Below, in pieces: positions 34,433-43,106 of a stretch of DNA of 64,000 nucleotides. This DNA comes from Comamonadaceae bacterium OTU4NAUVB1 (GTDB lineage Bacteria > Pseudomonadota > Gammaproteobacteria > Burkholderiales > Burkholderiaceae_C). The notes under the pieces were generated by a model. The model ran no database searches. It had not been told where the DNA came from and saw only the letters and a program-made list of their open reading frames with translations. Within the stretch, counting starts at the first letter, position 1. The number at the start of each line of letters is the position of its first letter. The stretch covers positions 3,005,001-3,069,000 of the forward strand of contig CP099605.1 in the NCBI GenBank assembly GCA_024372625.1. Direction: 5' to 3'. The position numbers and the translations under genes were made by a program.

Positions 34433-35226
34433 GCGCGCGACGCACCGGCGACGTCATCCTCGACGTGCGCAACATCTCGCTGGGCTTCGGCGGCGTCAAG
34501 GCGCTCACCGACATCAGCTTCGACGTGCGCGAGCACGAGGTGCGCGCCATCATCGGCCCGAACGGCGCGGGCAAGAGCTCGATGCTCAACTGCATCAACG
34601 GCGTCTACGCGCCGCAGCAGGGCGCGATCACCTTCCGCGGCAAGACCTTCAGGCACATGAACTCGCGCCAGGTCGCGGAGATGGGCGTGGCGCGCACGTT
34701 CCAGAACCTGGCCCTGTTCAAGGGCATGAGCGTGCTCGACAACCTGATGGCCGGGCGCAACCTGAAGATGAGGAGCGGCATCCTGGCGCAGGCCTTTCGC
34801 AACCCCTTCGGCTGGGGCGGCGCCGAGCGCGAGGAGATCGCGCAGCGCGAGGTGGTCGAGCGCATCATCGATTTCCTGGAGATCCAGCCGCAGCGCAAGA
34901 CGCCCGTGGGCCAGCTGCCCTACGGCCTGCAGAAGCGCGTGGACCTCGGCCGCGCGCTGGCGATGGAGCCGCAGGTGCTGCTGCTCGACGAGCCCATGGC
35001 CGGCATGAACGTCGAGGAGAAGCAGGACATGAGCCGCTTCATCCTCGACGTCAACGACGAGTTCGGCACCACCATCGTGCTGATCGAGCACGACATGGGC
35101 GTGGTGATGGACATCTCCGACCGCATCGTCGTGCTCGACTACGGCAAGAAGATCGGCGACGGCACGCCCGACGAGGTCCGAAACAACGAAGACGTGATCC
35201 GGGCCTACCTCGGAGCGGAGCACTGA
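34429..35226 (+). CDS. livG: LIV-type ABC transporter ATP-binding protein LivG
   Basis: The 265-residue ATPase has Walker A GPNGAGKSS, the Q-loop region ARTFQNLALFKGMSVLDNLM, the LivG-variant signature LPYGLQKRVDLGRALA and Walker B VLLLDEPMAGMN, ending with the H-loop IEHDMGVVMDISDRIVVLDYGKKIGDG. The LPYGLQKRV form is typical of LivG as distinct from LivF. It overlaps the acyl-CoA synthetase gene by 4 bp and is followed one base later by the livH-like gene. Confidence 0.92.
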   Translation: MSARRTGDVILDVRNISLGFGGVKALTDISFDVREHEVRAIIGPNGAGKSSMLNCINGVYAPQQGAITFRGKTFRHMNSRQVAEMGVARTFQNLALFKGMSVLDNLMAGRNLKMRSGILAQAFRNPFGWGGAEREEIAQREVVERIIDFLEIQPQRKTPVGQLPYGLQKRVDLGRALAMEPQVLLLDEPMAGMNVEEKQDMSRFILDVNDEFGTTIVLIEHDMGVVMDISDRIVVLDYGKKIGDGTPDEVRNNEDVIRAYLGAEH

Positions 35227-35227
35227 C

Positions 35228-36157
35228 ATGGGCTTTTTCCTCGAAACCGTCTTCGGCGGCCTGATGGCCGGCATGCTGTACGCGCTGGTGGCGCTGGGGT
35301 TCGTGCTGATCTTCAAGGCCTCGGGCGTCTTCAACTTCGCGCAGGGGGCGATGGTGCTGTTCGCGGCGCTGGCGATGGCGCGTTTCTCCGAATGGATCCC
35401 GCGCTGGCTGGGCTTCGACAGCCTGCTGCTGGCCAACCTGCTGGCCTTCGTCGCCGCCGGCGCGTGCATGGTGGCGGTGGCCTGGCTGGTCGAGCGTCTG
35501 GCCCTGCGCCACCTGGTCAACCAGGAGGGGATCACGCTGCTGATGGCGACCCTGGGCATCGCCCACGTGCTCGACGGCGCCGGCCAGCTGCTCTTCGGCA
35601 GCGCGACCTACAAGATCGACGTGGGCATGCCCAAGGACCCGTTCATCGTGCTGGAGAACACCTTCGAGGGCGGCCTGCTGCTGAGCAAGGAGGACCTCTA
35701 CGCCGCCGTCGCCGCCGGCGCGCTGGTCGCGCTGCTGACGCTGTTCTTCCAGAAGACGCGCACCGGCCGGGCACTGCGGGCGGTGGCCGACGACCACCAG
35801 GCGGCGCAGTCGATCGGCATTCCGCTCGGACGCATCTGGGTCATCGTGTGGTCGGTCGGCGGGCTGGTGGCGCTGGTCGCGGGCGTGATCTGGGGCAGCA
35901 AGCTGGGCGTGCAGTTCTCGATCTCGTTGGTCGCGCTCAAGGCCTTCCCGGTGGTGATCCTGGGCGGCCTGACCTCGGTGCCCGGCGCGATCCTGGGCGG
36001 GCTGATCATCGGCGTGGGGGAGAAGCTCTCGGAGATCTACCTGGGGCCCTTCCTGGGCGGCGGGATCGAGAACTGGTTCGCCTACGCGCTGGCGCTGGCC
36101 GTGCTGCTGATCCGCCCTCAGGGCCTGTTCGGCGACAAGATCATCGACCGCGTCTGA
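35228..36157 (+). CDS. livH: Branched-chain-amino-acid-type ABC permease LivH
   Basis: The 309-residue integral membrane protein has about eight hydrophobic segments and the LivH landmarks FVLIFKASGVFNFAQGAMVLFAALAMA, GRALRAVADDHQAAQSIGIPLGRIW and GLTSVPGAILGGLIIGVGEKL (the coupling region). It forms the membrane channel together with LivM. The starting ATG is 1 bp after the livG stop. Confidence 0.92.
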   Translation: MGFFLETVFGGLMAGMLYALVALGFVLIFKASGVFNFAQGAMVLFAALAMARFSEWIPRWLGFDSLLLANLLAFVAAGACMVAVAWLVERLALRHLVNQEGITLLMATLGIAHVLDGAGQLLFGSATYKIDVGMPKDPFIVLENTFEGGLLLSKEDLYAAVAAGALVALLTLFFQKTRTGRALRAVADDHQAAQSIGIPLGRIWVIVWSVGGLVALVAGVIWGSKLGVQFSISLVALKAFPVVILGGLTSVPGAILGGLIIGVGEKLSEIYLGPFLGGGIENWFAYALALAVLLIRPQGLFGDKIIDRV

Positions 36158-36170
36158 CGGAGCCGACACC

Positions 36171-37235
36171 ATGTTCTATCGCGAAAACGGCCAGTTCAAG
36201 AGCAGCTACCGCGCCGACCTCGGGCTGTTCCCGATCGCGCAGGACCGCTGGGCGATGGTGGCGCTGGCGGTGGTCGCCTTCGTCGCGGTGCCCTTGCTGG
36301 CGAGCGACTACGCCTTCCGCGCCGTGCTCATCCCGTTCCTGATCCTGTCGCTGGCGGCCGTCGGGCTGAACATCCTGGTGGGCTACTGCGGACAGATCTC
36401 GCTGGGCACGGGCGCCTTCATGGCCATCGGCGCCTACGCGGCCTACAACCTGCAGGTGCGCATCGAGGGCATGCCGCTGCTGCTGTCGATCCTGGGTGGC
36501 GGCCTGGCCGCGACGGTGCTGGGCGTGCTGTTCGGCATTCCTAGCCTGCGCATCCGCGGCCTCTACCTGGCGGTGGCGACGCTGGCCGCGCAGTTCTTCA
36601 CCGACTGGTTCACCAACCGCGTGAAGTGGGTCACCAACGATTCGTCCTCGGGCTCGGTGAGCGTGAATTCGCTGCAGATCCTGGGGTATTCGTTCACCTC
36701 GCCGGCCGAGCGCTACCTGCTGTGCCTGGCCCTGGTGGTGGTGTTCGGCCTGCTGGCCAAGAACCTGGTGCGCGGGGCCATCGGCCGCGAGTGGATGGCG
36801 ATCCGCGACATGGACGTGGCCGCCGCCGTGATCGGCATCCGCCCGGTCTACGCCAAGCTGACGGCCTTCGCGGTCAGCAGCTTCATCGTCGGCATCGCCG
36901 GGGCGCTGTGGGGCTTCGTCCACCTGGGGGCCTGGGAGCCGGCGGCCTTCGGCATCGACAAGTCGCTGCAGTTGCTGTTCATGATCATCATCGGCGGACT
37001 GGGCTCGATCGCCGGCGCGTTCTTCGGCGCCGCCTTCATCGTGCTGCTGCCGCTCTTGCTCAACCACGTGCCGCACTGGCTGGGCCTGCCGCTGTCCACC
37101 GCCACCGCCTCGCACCTGGAGCACATGATCTTCGGCGCGCTGATCGTGTTCTTCCTGATCGTCGAGCCGCACGGCCTGGCCAAGCTGTGGTCGACCGCGC
37201 GCCAGAAGCTGCGCCTCTGGCCCTTCCCGCATTAG
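36171..37235 (+). CDS. livM: Branched-chain-amino-acid-type ABC permease LivM
   Basis: The 354-residue membrane protein has the LivM pattern: about nine hydrophobic helices, LNILVGYCGQISLGTGAFMAIGAYAAYNL near residue 62, FGIPSLRIRGLYLAVATLAAQFF, GREWMAIRDMDVAAAVIGIRPVYAKLTAFAVSSFIVGIAGAL and the GGLGSIAGAFFGAAFI coupling loop. It partners LivH and is fed by the receptor encoded next. Confidence 0.92.
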   Translation: MFYRENGQFKSSYRADLGLFPIAQDRWAMVALAVVAFVAVPLLASDYAFRAVLIPFLILSLAAVGLNILVGYCGQISLGTGAFMAIGAYAAYNLQVRIEGMPLLLSILGGGLAATVLGVLFGIPSLRIRGLYLAVATLAAQFFTDWFTNRVKWVTNDSSSGSVSVNSLQILGYSFTSPAERYLLCLALVVVFGLLAKNLVRGAIGREWMAIRDMDVAAAVIGIRPVYAKLTAFAVSSFIVGIAGALWGFVHLGAWEPAAFGIDKSLQLLFMIIIGGLGSIAGAFFGAAFIVLLPLLLNHVPHWLGLPLSTATASHLEHMIFGALIVFFLIVEPHGLAKLWSTARQKLRLWPFPH

Positions 37236-37298
37236 CCCGACCGGCTCGACGGTCGTCGTTCCTTTCCCGTGATCCGATCAACCGAAGGAGACAAGACA

Positions 37299-38609
37299 AT
37301 GAAATTCCAGATGCAATGCGCCGCCATGGCGATGGCCGTGGCTTCCGCCGTCGGAGGCATGTCGATCGCCTCGGCCCAGACGGCCGAGCAGTTCGTGCCG
37401 CTGCTGGTCTACCGCACCGGCCAGTTCGCGCCCCTGGGCATTCCGTGGGCCGACGGCAAGCAGGACTACCTCAAGCTGGTGAACGCGCGCGACGGCGGCG
37501 TCAACGGCGTCAAGCTGACCTACGAGGAATGCGAGACCGCCTACGACGCGGCCAAGGGCGTGGAGTGCTACGAGCGCCTGAAGGGCAAGGGCTCGGGGGC
37601 CTCGGGCTTCGACACGCAGTCCACCGGCATCACCTTCGCCGTGACCGACAAGGCCTTCGTCGACAAGGTGGTGGTGGAGACGCCCGGCTATGGCCTGTCG
37701 CAGTCGGTCGACGGCACGGTGTTCGAGTGGAACTTCCCGCTGCTGGGGACCTACTGGACCGCCGCCGACGTGATGATCCAGGACATCACGAAGAAGGAGA
37801 AGGGCAGCCTCAAGGGCAAGAAGATCGCGCTGGTCTATCACGACTCGCCCTACGGCAAGGAGCCGATCCCGCTGCTGCAGAAACGCGCGGCGGCCGACGG
37901 CTTCGAGCTGTCGCTGTTCCCCGTGACGCCTCCGGGCGTCGAGCAGAAATCCACCTGGCTGCAGATCCGCCAGCAGAAGCCCGACTACGTGCTGTTCTGG
38001 TCGGCCGGCGTGATGACGCCCGCGGGCATCCGCGAGGCGCAGGCCAGCGGCTATCCGCGCGAGAAGCTCTATGCGATCTGGTGGGCCGGCTCGGACCACG
38101 ACGTGAAGGACATCGGCGCCGGCGCCAAGGGCTACAACGCCATCACCATCCACAACAGCGCCGCCAAGGACAAGGTCCACGACGACCTGCGCAAGTTCGT
38201 CTACGACAAGGGCCAGGGCACCGGCGCGCCGACCGGCATCGGCTCGCTCGCGCACACGCGCGGGATGATGATCTCGATGCTGCAGGTCGAGGCCATCCGC
38301 GCCGCGCAGGACAAGTACGGCAAGGGCAAGCCGCTCACGCCCGAGCAGGTGCGCTGGGGTTTCGAGAACCTGGACCTGAGCGCCGACAAGTTGAAGGCGC
38401 TCGGCTTCGGCGAGGTCATGCGGCCGGTGAAGACCTCGTGCGCCAACCACATGGGCGACGACTGGGCGCGCATCGTGCAGTGGGACGGCGGCAAGTGGGA
38501 GGTGAAGTCCGACTGGTACCAGTCGGACAAGAAGTTCATCGACCCGCTGGTCAAGGAGTACGCGGCGAAGTACGCCAAGGACAAGAACATCAAGACCCGG
38601 GCCTGCTGA
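37299..38609 (+). CDS. LIV-type ABC transporter substrate-binding protein
   Basis: The 436-residue protein has a Sec signal (MKFQMQCAAMAMAVASAVGGMSIASAQ) and a Leu/Ile/Val-binding-protein fold with GQFAPLGIPWADGKQDYLKLVNARDGGVNGVKLTYEECETAYDAAKGVECYERLKGKG and IALVYHDSPYGKEPIPLLQKRAAADGFEL. It is longer than E. coli LivK (about 370) and resembles receptors for aromatic or other organic acids. Flanking CoA ligases argue against plain branched-chain amino acids (inference). Eight bases separate a GGAG Shine-Dalgarno from ATG 37299. Confidence 0.88.
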   Translation: MKFQMQCAAMAMAVASAVGGMSIASAQTAEQFVPLLVYRTGQFAPLGIPWADGKQDYLKLVNARDGGVNGVKLTYEECETAYDAAKGVECYERLKGKGSGASGFDTQSTGITFAVTDKAFVDKVVVETPGYGLSQSVDGTVFEWNFPLLGTYWTAADVMIQDITKKEKGSLKGKKIALVYHDSPYGKEPIPLLQKRAAADGFELSLFPVTPPGVEQKSTWLQIRQQKPDYVLFWSAGVMTPAGIREAQASGYPREKLYAIWWAGSDHDVKDIGAGAKGYNAITIHNSAAKDKVHDDLRKFVYDKGQGTGAPTGIGSLAHTRGMMISMLQVEAIRAAQDKYGKGKPLTPEQVRWGFENLDLSADKLKALGFGEVMRPVKTSCANHMGDDWARIVQWDGGKWEVKSDWYQSDKKFIDPLVKEYAAKYAKDKNIKTRAC

Positions 38610-38635
38610 ACGCCCGTCGCGAAAGCCGTCGTCCC

Positions 38636-39448
38636 ATGAGCACGCCCAACCTCCTCCTCGAAGTCAACGGCATCGAGGTCATCTACAACCACGTCATCCT
38701 CGTGCTCAAGGGCGTCTCGCTGTCGGTGCCCGAAGGGGGCATCGTGGCGCTGCTGGGCGGCAACGGCGCGGGCAAGACGACCACGCTGCGCGCGGTGAGC
38801 AACCTGCTGGCCGGCGAGCGCGGCGCGGTCACCAAGGGCACGATCGAGCTGCGCGGGGAGCGCATCGAATCGCTCACGCCCTCGGCGCTGGTACGGCGCG
38901 GGCTGGTGCAGGTGATGGAGGGCCGCCACTGCTTCGCCCACCTGAGCATCGAGGACAACCTCATGACCGGCGCCTACACCCGCACCGACGGCAAGGCCGC
39001 CATCGCCCGCACGCTGGAGAAGGTCTACGCGTACTTCCCGCGCCTGAAGACGCGCCGGACCTCCCAGGCGGCCTACACCTCCGGCGGCGAGCAGCAGATG
39101 TGCGCCATCGGCCGCGCGCTGATGGCCAACCCGTCCATGGTGCTGCTCGACGAACCGTCGATGGGCCTGGCGCCGCAGATCGTCGAGGAGGTCTTCGCCA
39201 TCGTGAAGGACCTGAACGAGAAGGAACGCGTCACCTTCCTGCTGGCCGAGCAGAACACCGCCATGGCGCTGCGCTTCGCCGACCACGGCTACATCCTGGA
39301 GAGCGGTCGCGTGGTGCTCGACGGTCCGGCCGCGAGCCTGCGGGAGAACGAGGACGTCAAGGAGTTCTACCTCGGCATGGGCGGTGCCGATCGCAAGAGC
39401 TTCCGCGACGCCAAGAGCTACAAGCGCAGGAAACGGTGGCTGGCATGA
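38636..39448 (+). CDS. livF: LIV-type ABC transporter ATP-binding protein LivF
   Basis: The 270-residue ATPase has Walker A GGNGAGKTT, the Q-loop region VQVMEGRHCFAHLSIEDNL and Walker B MVLLDEPSMGLAPQ followed by the H-loop region LLAEQNTAMALRFADHGYILESGRVVLDG. The ABC signature is TSGGEQQM, where most LivF proteins have LSGGQQQ; this is a tolerated variant of this cluster type. Its stop overlaps the start of the next gene (ATGA). Confidence 0.92.
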   Translation: MSTPNLLLEVNGIEVIYNHVILVLKGVSLSVPEGGIVALLGGNGAGKTTTLRAVSNLLAGERGAVTKGTIELRGERIESLTPSALVRRGLVQVMEGRHCFAHLSIEDNLMTGAYTRTDGKAAIARTLEKVYAYFPRLKTRRTSQAAYTSGGEQQMCAIGRALMANPSMVLLDEPSMGLAPQIVEEVFAIVKDLNEKERVTFLLAEQNTAMALRFADHGYILESGRVVLDGPAASLRENEDVKEFYLGMGGADRKSFRDAKSYKRRKRWLA

Positions 39449-40713
39449 GGGACCACGACACGTCCGGCGATTTCCACGACGCCCTGGAGACACGCGATCC
39501 GGCCGCGCGCGAGGCCGCGCTGCTCGCGGCGCTGCCCGCCCAGCTGACCCATGCGATGTCGGCGACGTCGGCTTTCGCGGAAATCCTGGCGGGCGTCGAT
39601 TGCGCCGCGATCACCACGCGCGCCGCGCTCGCCAGCCTGCCGGTCACGCGCAAGTCCGACCTTCTGGAGCGACAGCGCCGCCTGCGCGCGAGCGACCCGT
39701 TCGGCGGCTTCGCCGCCGTCGGGCGCGGTGCGGCGATGCCACGCGTGTTCGCGAGTCCCGGCACCATCTACGAGCCCGAGGGCGCCGGCCCCGACCCCTG
39801 GCGCACCGCGCGCGCGTTGCACGCGGCGGGATTCCGCGCCGGCGACCTGGTCCACAACGGCTTCAGCTACCACCTGACGCCCGCCGGCTCGATCATGGAG
39901 AGCGGCGCGCACGCGCTGGGCTGCAGCGTCTTCCCCGGTGGCACCGGCCAGACCGAGCAGCAACTCGAAGCCATGGCCGACCTCCATCCGGCCGGCTACA
40001 TGGGCACGCCCAGCCTGCTGCGCATCCTGATCGAGAAGGCCACCGCCGCGAACCTTGCGTTGCCGGGATTCGACAAGGCGCTGGTCTCGGGCGAGGCCTT
40101 TCCGCCGAGCCTGCGCGACTGGCTCGCCGAGCGCGGCGTGGCCGCACTGCAGTGCTACGCCACGGCCGACCTGGGCCTCGTCGCCTACGAGACCCCCGCG
40201 CGCGAGGGCCTGGTGCTCGACGAAGGCGTGCTGCTGGAGATCGTGCGGCCCGGCACCGGCGACCCGGTGGCCGACGGCGAGGTCGGCGAGGTCGTCGTCA
40301 CCACCTTCAATCGCGCCTATCCGCTGGTGCGCTTCGGCACCGGCGACCTGTCGGCGGTGCTGCCGGGCCCCTGCCCGACCGGGCGCACCAACGTGCGCAT
40401 CCGTGGCTGGCTCGGTCGCGCCGACCAGACCACCAAGGTGCGTGGCATGTTCGTCCATCCGGGCCAGGTGGCGGCGGTGCTGCGACGCTTCCCGGGATTG
40501 GCGACATGCCGGGCACGGCTGGTGGTCGAAGGCGAGATGGCCGACGACCGCATGACCCTGAGGATCGAGACGGCGCCGGACCGGGACCTGGCGCAACGCG
40601 TGGCCGACGCCGTGCGCGAGGTGACGCGGCTGCGGTGCGCGATCGAATGCGTCGCCCCCGGCAGCCTGCCCAACGACGGACGGGTGATCGAGGACGCGCG
40701 TCGCTACGAATGA
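39445..40713 (+). CDS. PaaK-like AMP-dependent ligase with a non-canonical P-loop
   Basis: The 422-residue protein belongs to the phenylacetate-CoA ligase branch of adenylate-forming enzymes: HNGFSYHLTPAGSIMESGAHALGCSVFPGGTGQTEQQLEAMADLHPAGYMGTPSLL, YATADLGLVAYET, RFGTGDLSAVL and the C-terminal RADQTTKVRGMFVHPGQVA are all present. The Ser/Thr/Gly-rich phosphate loop is replaced by ASPGTIYEPEG, as in the subfamily that accompanies liv clusters. It overlaps livF by 4 bp, so it is part of the same operon. The substrate may be the transported acid or a downstream intermediate. Confidence 0.85.
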   Translation: MRDHDTSGDFHDALETRDPAAREAALLAALPAQLTHAMSATSAFAEILAGVDCAAITTRAALASLPVTRKSDLLERQRRLRASDPFGGFAAVGRGAAMPRVFASPGTIYEPEGAGPDPWRTARALHAAGFRAGDLVHNGFSYHLTPAGSIMESGAHALGCSVFPGGTGQTEQQLEAMADLHPAGYMGTPSLLRILIEKATAANLALPGFDKALVSGEAFPPSLRDWLAERGVAALQCYATADLGLVAYETPAREGLVLDEGVLLEIVRPGTGDPVADGEVGEVVVTTFNRAYPLVRFGTGDLSAVLPGPCPTGRTNVRIRGWLGRADQTTKVRGMFVHPGQVAAVLRRFPGLATCRARLVVEGEMADDRMTLRIETAPDRDLAQRVADAVREVTRLRCAIECVAPGSLPNDGRVIEDARRYE

Positions 40714-40734
40714 GGGGTCGCGTGCCGAAGGACC

Positions 40735-40754
40735 GACCGGACGGCCGTCCGGTC
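40735..40754. repeat. 20-bp perfect palindrome after the liv operon
   Basis: GACCGGACGGCCGTCCGGTC is a perfect 20-bp palindrome 22 bp after the stop of the PaaK-like gene and 138 bp before the second Bug-receptor gene. It could form a GC-rich hairpin, so it may be a 3'-end stabiliser or weak terminator, or a protein site. No U-tract follows. Confidence 0.5.
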
Positions 40755-40891
40755 CGTTCGGACAGGCGCCGGCAGGCCCCATGACCCGCGGGTTCGACCT
40801 TGCGCCATCCGGGGTCTTCCTAGGGACTTATCTGGAGCTACGGCGACCGCACGGCCCACTAAGATCGCCGCCTTTTATCCCCGGAACCGTC

Positions 40892-41872
40892 ATGAAAAAA
40901 CTGCTCGCCCTCGCCATGATCGCCGCCGCTGCCGCCGGCGCCCAAGCGCAGGACTTCCCCGGCAAGGACAAGATCATCACCATCGTCGTGCCCTTCGCCG
41001 CCGGCGGTCCGACCGATCGCGTGGCACGCGACCTGGCTGAAGCGATCCGCAAGCCGCTCGGCGGCATCAGCATCGTGGTCGACAACGCGGCCGGCGCGGG
41101 CAGCACCATCGGCAACGCCAAGGTCGCGCGCGCGCGCAACGATGGCTACACCCTGCTGCTCACGCACGTCGGCATGGCCACCACGCCGGTGCTGTTCCGC
41201 AAGCTGCCCTACAACTACGAGACCGATTTCGAGTACCTCGGCATGATCAACGACGTGCCGATGACGCTCATCGGCAAGCCGACGCTCGAGGCCAAGAACA
41301 TCAGCGAGCTGCGCGACTGGATCGCCAAGACCGGCAGCAAGGTCAACCTCGGCAACGCGGGCGTCGGCTCGGCCTCGCACCTGTGCGGCCTGCTCTTCCA
41401 GAGCGAACTCAAGACCGAGATGACGACCGTTCCCTACAAGGGAACGGCGCCGGCGATCGCCGACCTGCTCGGCGGCCAGATCGACCTGCTGTGCGACCAG
41501 ACCACCAACACCACGAGCCAGATCGAGGGCAAGAAGGTCAAGCCCTACGCCGTCACGACGCTCAAGCGCCTGACCACGCCGGCGCTCAAGGACATCCCGA
41601 CGCTGGACGAATCCGGCATGAAGAACTTCCAGGTCACGATCTGGCACGGCCTCTATGCCCCCAAGGGAACACCGCCTGCCGTGCTCAAGACCATCAACGA
41701 CGCGCTCAAGGTCGCCCTGAAGGATCCGGAGTTCATCAAGAAGGAAGAAGCACTCGGTGCGGTGGTCGTGACCGACAAGCGCATGGAGCCGGCCGAGCAC
41801 AAGAAATTCGTTCAATCCGAGGTCGCCCGGTTCGGTCCGGTGGTCAAGGCCGCCGGCGCCTACGCCGACTGA
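40892..41872 (+). CDS. Bug/TctC-family periplasmic solute receptor
   Basis: The 326-residue receptor has a Sec signal (MKKLLALAMIAAAAAGAQAQDF), the family opening KIITIVVPFAAGGPTDRVARDLAEAIRKPL and DNAAGAGSTIGNAKVARARNDGYTLLL, and two Cys in the second half (SHLCGLLFQ, DLLCDQ) where many Bug proteins have one. Unlike the receptor at 27522 it stands alone, with its own region upstream and a strong terminator downstream. Ligand unknown; Bug proteins bind small anionic compounds. Confidence 0.92.
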   Translation: MKKLLALAMIAAAAAGAQAQDFPGKDKIITIVVPFAAGGPTDRVARDLAEAIRKPLGGISIVVDNAAGAGSTIGNAKVARARNDGYTLLLTHVGMATTPVLFRKLPYNYETDFEYLGMINDVPMTLIGKPTLEAKNISELRDWIAKTGSKVNLGNAGVGSASHLCGLLFQSELKTEMTTVPYKGTAPAIADLLGGQIDLLCDQTTNTTSQIEGKKVKPYAVTTLKRLTTPALKDIPTLDESGMKNFQVTIWHGLYAPKGTPPAVLKTINDALKVALKDPEFIKKEEALGAVVVTDKRMEPAEHKKFVQSEVARFGPVVKAAGAYAD

Positions 41873-41904
41873 CACGGCGCCCTGCCCTCGCGGCAAGGCT
41901 CACG

Positions 41905-41943
41905 AGCCGGGAGAAACGGGACACCGTTTCCCCGGCTTTTTTC
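41905..41943 (+). terminator. Intrinsic terminator of the second Bug-receptor gene
   Basis: AGCCGGG (41905-41911) and GAAACGG (41913-41919) pair with CCGTTTC (41924-41930) and CCCGGCT (41931-41937), leaving one bulged A and a short loop, followed by a run of T. It is a strong Rho-independent terminator 32 bp after the stop. Confidence 0.92.
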
Positions 41944-41956
41944 TGTTTCGCCCGGC

Positions 41957-42283
41957 TCAGACGCCCCAGACCACGTCGCGACCTTCGGCATGCGAGCGCT
42001 TGAGCATGTCCAGAAAGGGCGTCGCGCGCTGGTGCAGGCCGACGTGCTCGCGCTCGGCGACCTCGTCGTGGTTCTCGGCGGCCATGGCGTCATGATTGTG
42101 CTTGCCGTTCTCGAGTTCCCGGTGGATGGCGGTCTCGAGGGCGGAGATGGCCGCCGGAATCTGGTCGACCGTGACGATGCCCTGCGGACTCGGGGTCTTG
42201 CCGATCACATCGAGCAACTGGCGAGCGTTGGGCTCGAGCATGACCACGTCGGCGGTCGCCTGGGACTTGAATCGGTAAAGCAT
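41957..42283 (-). CDS. DUF1840 family protein
   Basis: The 108-residue protein has the DUF1840 opening MLYRFKSQATADVVMLEPNARQLLDVIGK and the family's EIPAAISALETAI-type segment DQIPAAISALETAIHRE, with a His/Asn/Glu-rich middle (NGKHNHDAMAAENHDE) and a C-terminal RATPFLDMLKRSHAEGRDVVWGV. The family is found mainly in beta-proteobacteria and has no known activity. Its stop is 14 bp beyond the convergent Bug-receptor terminator. Bases 42284-42491 hold no gene I can support. Confidence 0.85.
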   Translation of the reverse strand: MLYRFKSQATADVVMLEPNARQLLDVIGKTPSPQGIVTVDQIPAAISALETAIHRELENGKHNHDAMAAENHDEVAEREHVGLHQRATPFLDMLKRSHAEGRDVVWGV

Positions 42284-42491
42284 GTCTGGGTTCTTCGAAG
42301 AAAAATCGAGAACCGAGGGTACACGCATTGCGCGCCTGGCCGTGCAGGCCCAGGCCGAGTCCGCCTGAAGCATTTCGGATGTCCCGGATGACGGAGGACG
42401 CAGTGGACGAGCGTCTTCGATCTCAGGCATCCAAGTTTCCGGAAGTGGCGCCAGGACGGCACCGACCTGTACTGGAAAGCCGGAGACCAAA

Positions 42492-42522
42492 GAAAAAGGG
42501 CCCTGTTGAAAACAGGGCCCTT
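42492..42522 (-). terminator. Intrinsic terminator after the initiator tRNA
   Basis: Read on the minus strand, AAGGGCCCTGTT pairs with AACAGGGCCCTT (42496-42522) over 12 bp with a three-base loop, followed by TTTCT. It begins 4 bases after the encoded CCA end of the tRNA, so it ends the whole spc/alpha/tRNA transcript. Confidence 0.92.
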
Positions 42523-42526
42523 CAAT

Positions 42527-42603
<77 letters not shown>

Positions 42604-42613
42604 GCAAGATGGA

Positions 42614-42619
42614 ATTATA
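42614..42619 (-). promoter_or_regulatory. TATAAT element just upstream of the initiator tRNA
   Basis: On the minus strand, TATAAT occurs at 42619-42614, 11 bases before the 5' end of the mature tRNA (first tRNA base 42603), within the 18-bp gap after rplQ. A start 6-8 bases downstream would give a very short tRNA leader. The -35 region would lie inside the end of rplQ and shows only a weak match (CAGCAA at 17-bp spacing). Confidence 0.45.
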
Positions 42620-42621
42620 TC

Positions 42622-43023
42622 TTATTCTGCAGCGTCTTGCTGATTATTTTCTTCTTCCGACACTTCAGGACGATCGACCAGTTCGACGAGCGCCATCGGA
42701 GCATTGTCGCCCACACGGAAGCCCATCTTCAGAATGCGGGTGTAGCCGCCCGGACGCGCCTGGTAGCGCGGGCCGAGTTCGCCGAACAGCTTGACGACGC
42801 TGTCGCGGCTGCGCAGGCGATCGAACGCAAGACGCTTGTTGGCGAGCGTCGGATTCTTCGCCAGCGTGATCATCGGTTCGATGACGCGGCGCAGTTCCTT
42901 GGCCTTGGGGACGGTCGTCTTGATGACCTCGTGCTCGATGAGCGAGTTCATCATGTTCTGCAGCATCGCGAGGCGGTGCGAGCTGGTGCGGTTGAGTTTG
43001 CGAAGTCCGTGTCCGTGACGCAT
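42622..43023 (-). CDS. rplQ: 50S ribosomal protein L17
   Basis: The 133-residue L17 begins [56 protein letters not shown] and has the typical [26 protein letters not shown]. It ends in an acidic tail ([14 protein letters not shown]) longer than in E. coli (127). It closes the protein-coding part of the alpha operon after rpoA (83-bp gap), and an initiator tRNA follows. Confidence 0.98.
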   Translation of the reverse strand: MRHGHGLRKLNRTSSHRLAMLQNMMNSLIEHEVIKTTVPKAKELRRVIEPMITLAKNPTLANKRLAFDRLRSRDSVVKLFGELGPRYQARPGGYTRILKMGFRVGDNAPMALVELVDRPEVSEEENNQQDAAE

Positions 43024-43106
43024 GGTGCTTTCCTTTACTTTATAAAAACAGGCAGCCGTATCAGGTACTGCCCGGTGCACTGCGGCCCTCGCGGGCCGTC
43101 AAAAAA

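Noticed and set aside
43024..43106. Terminator between rpoA and rplQ
   Set aside because: A GGCCC/GGGCC hairpin is present, but its T-run lies upstream of the stem on the operon strand, so it is not an intrinsic terminator for this transcript.
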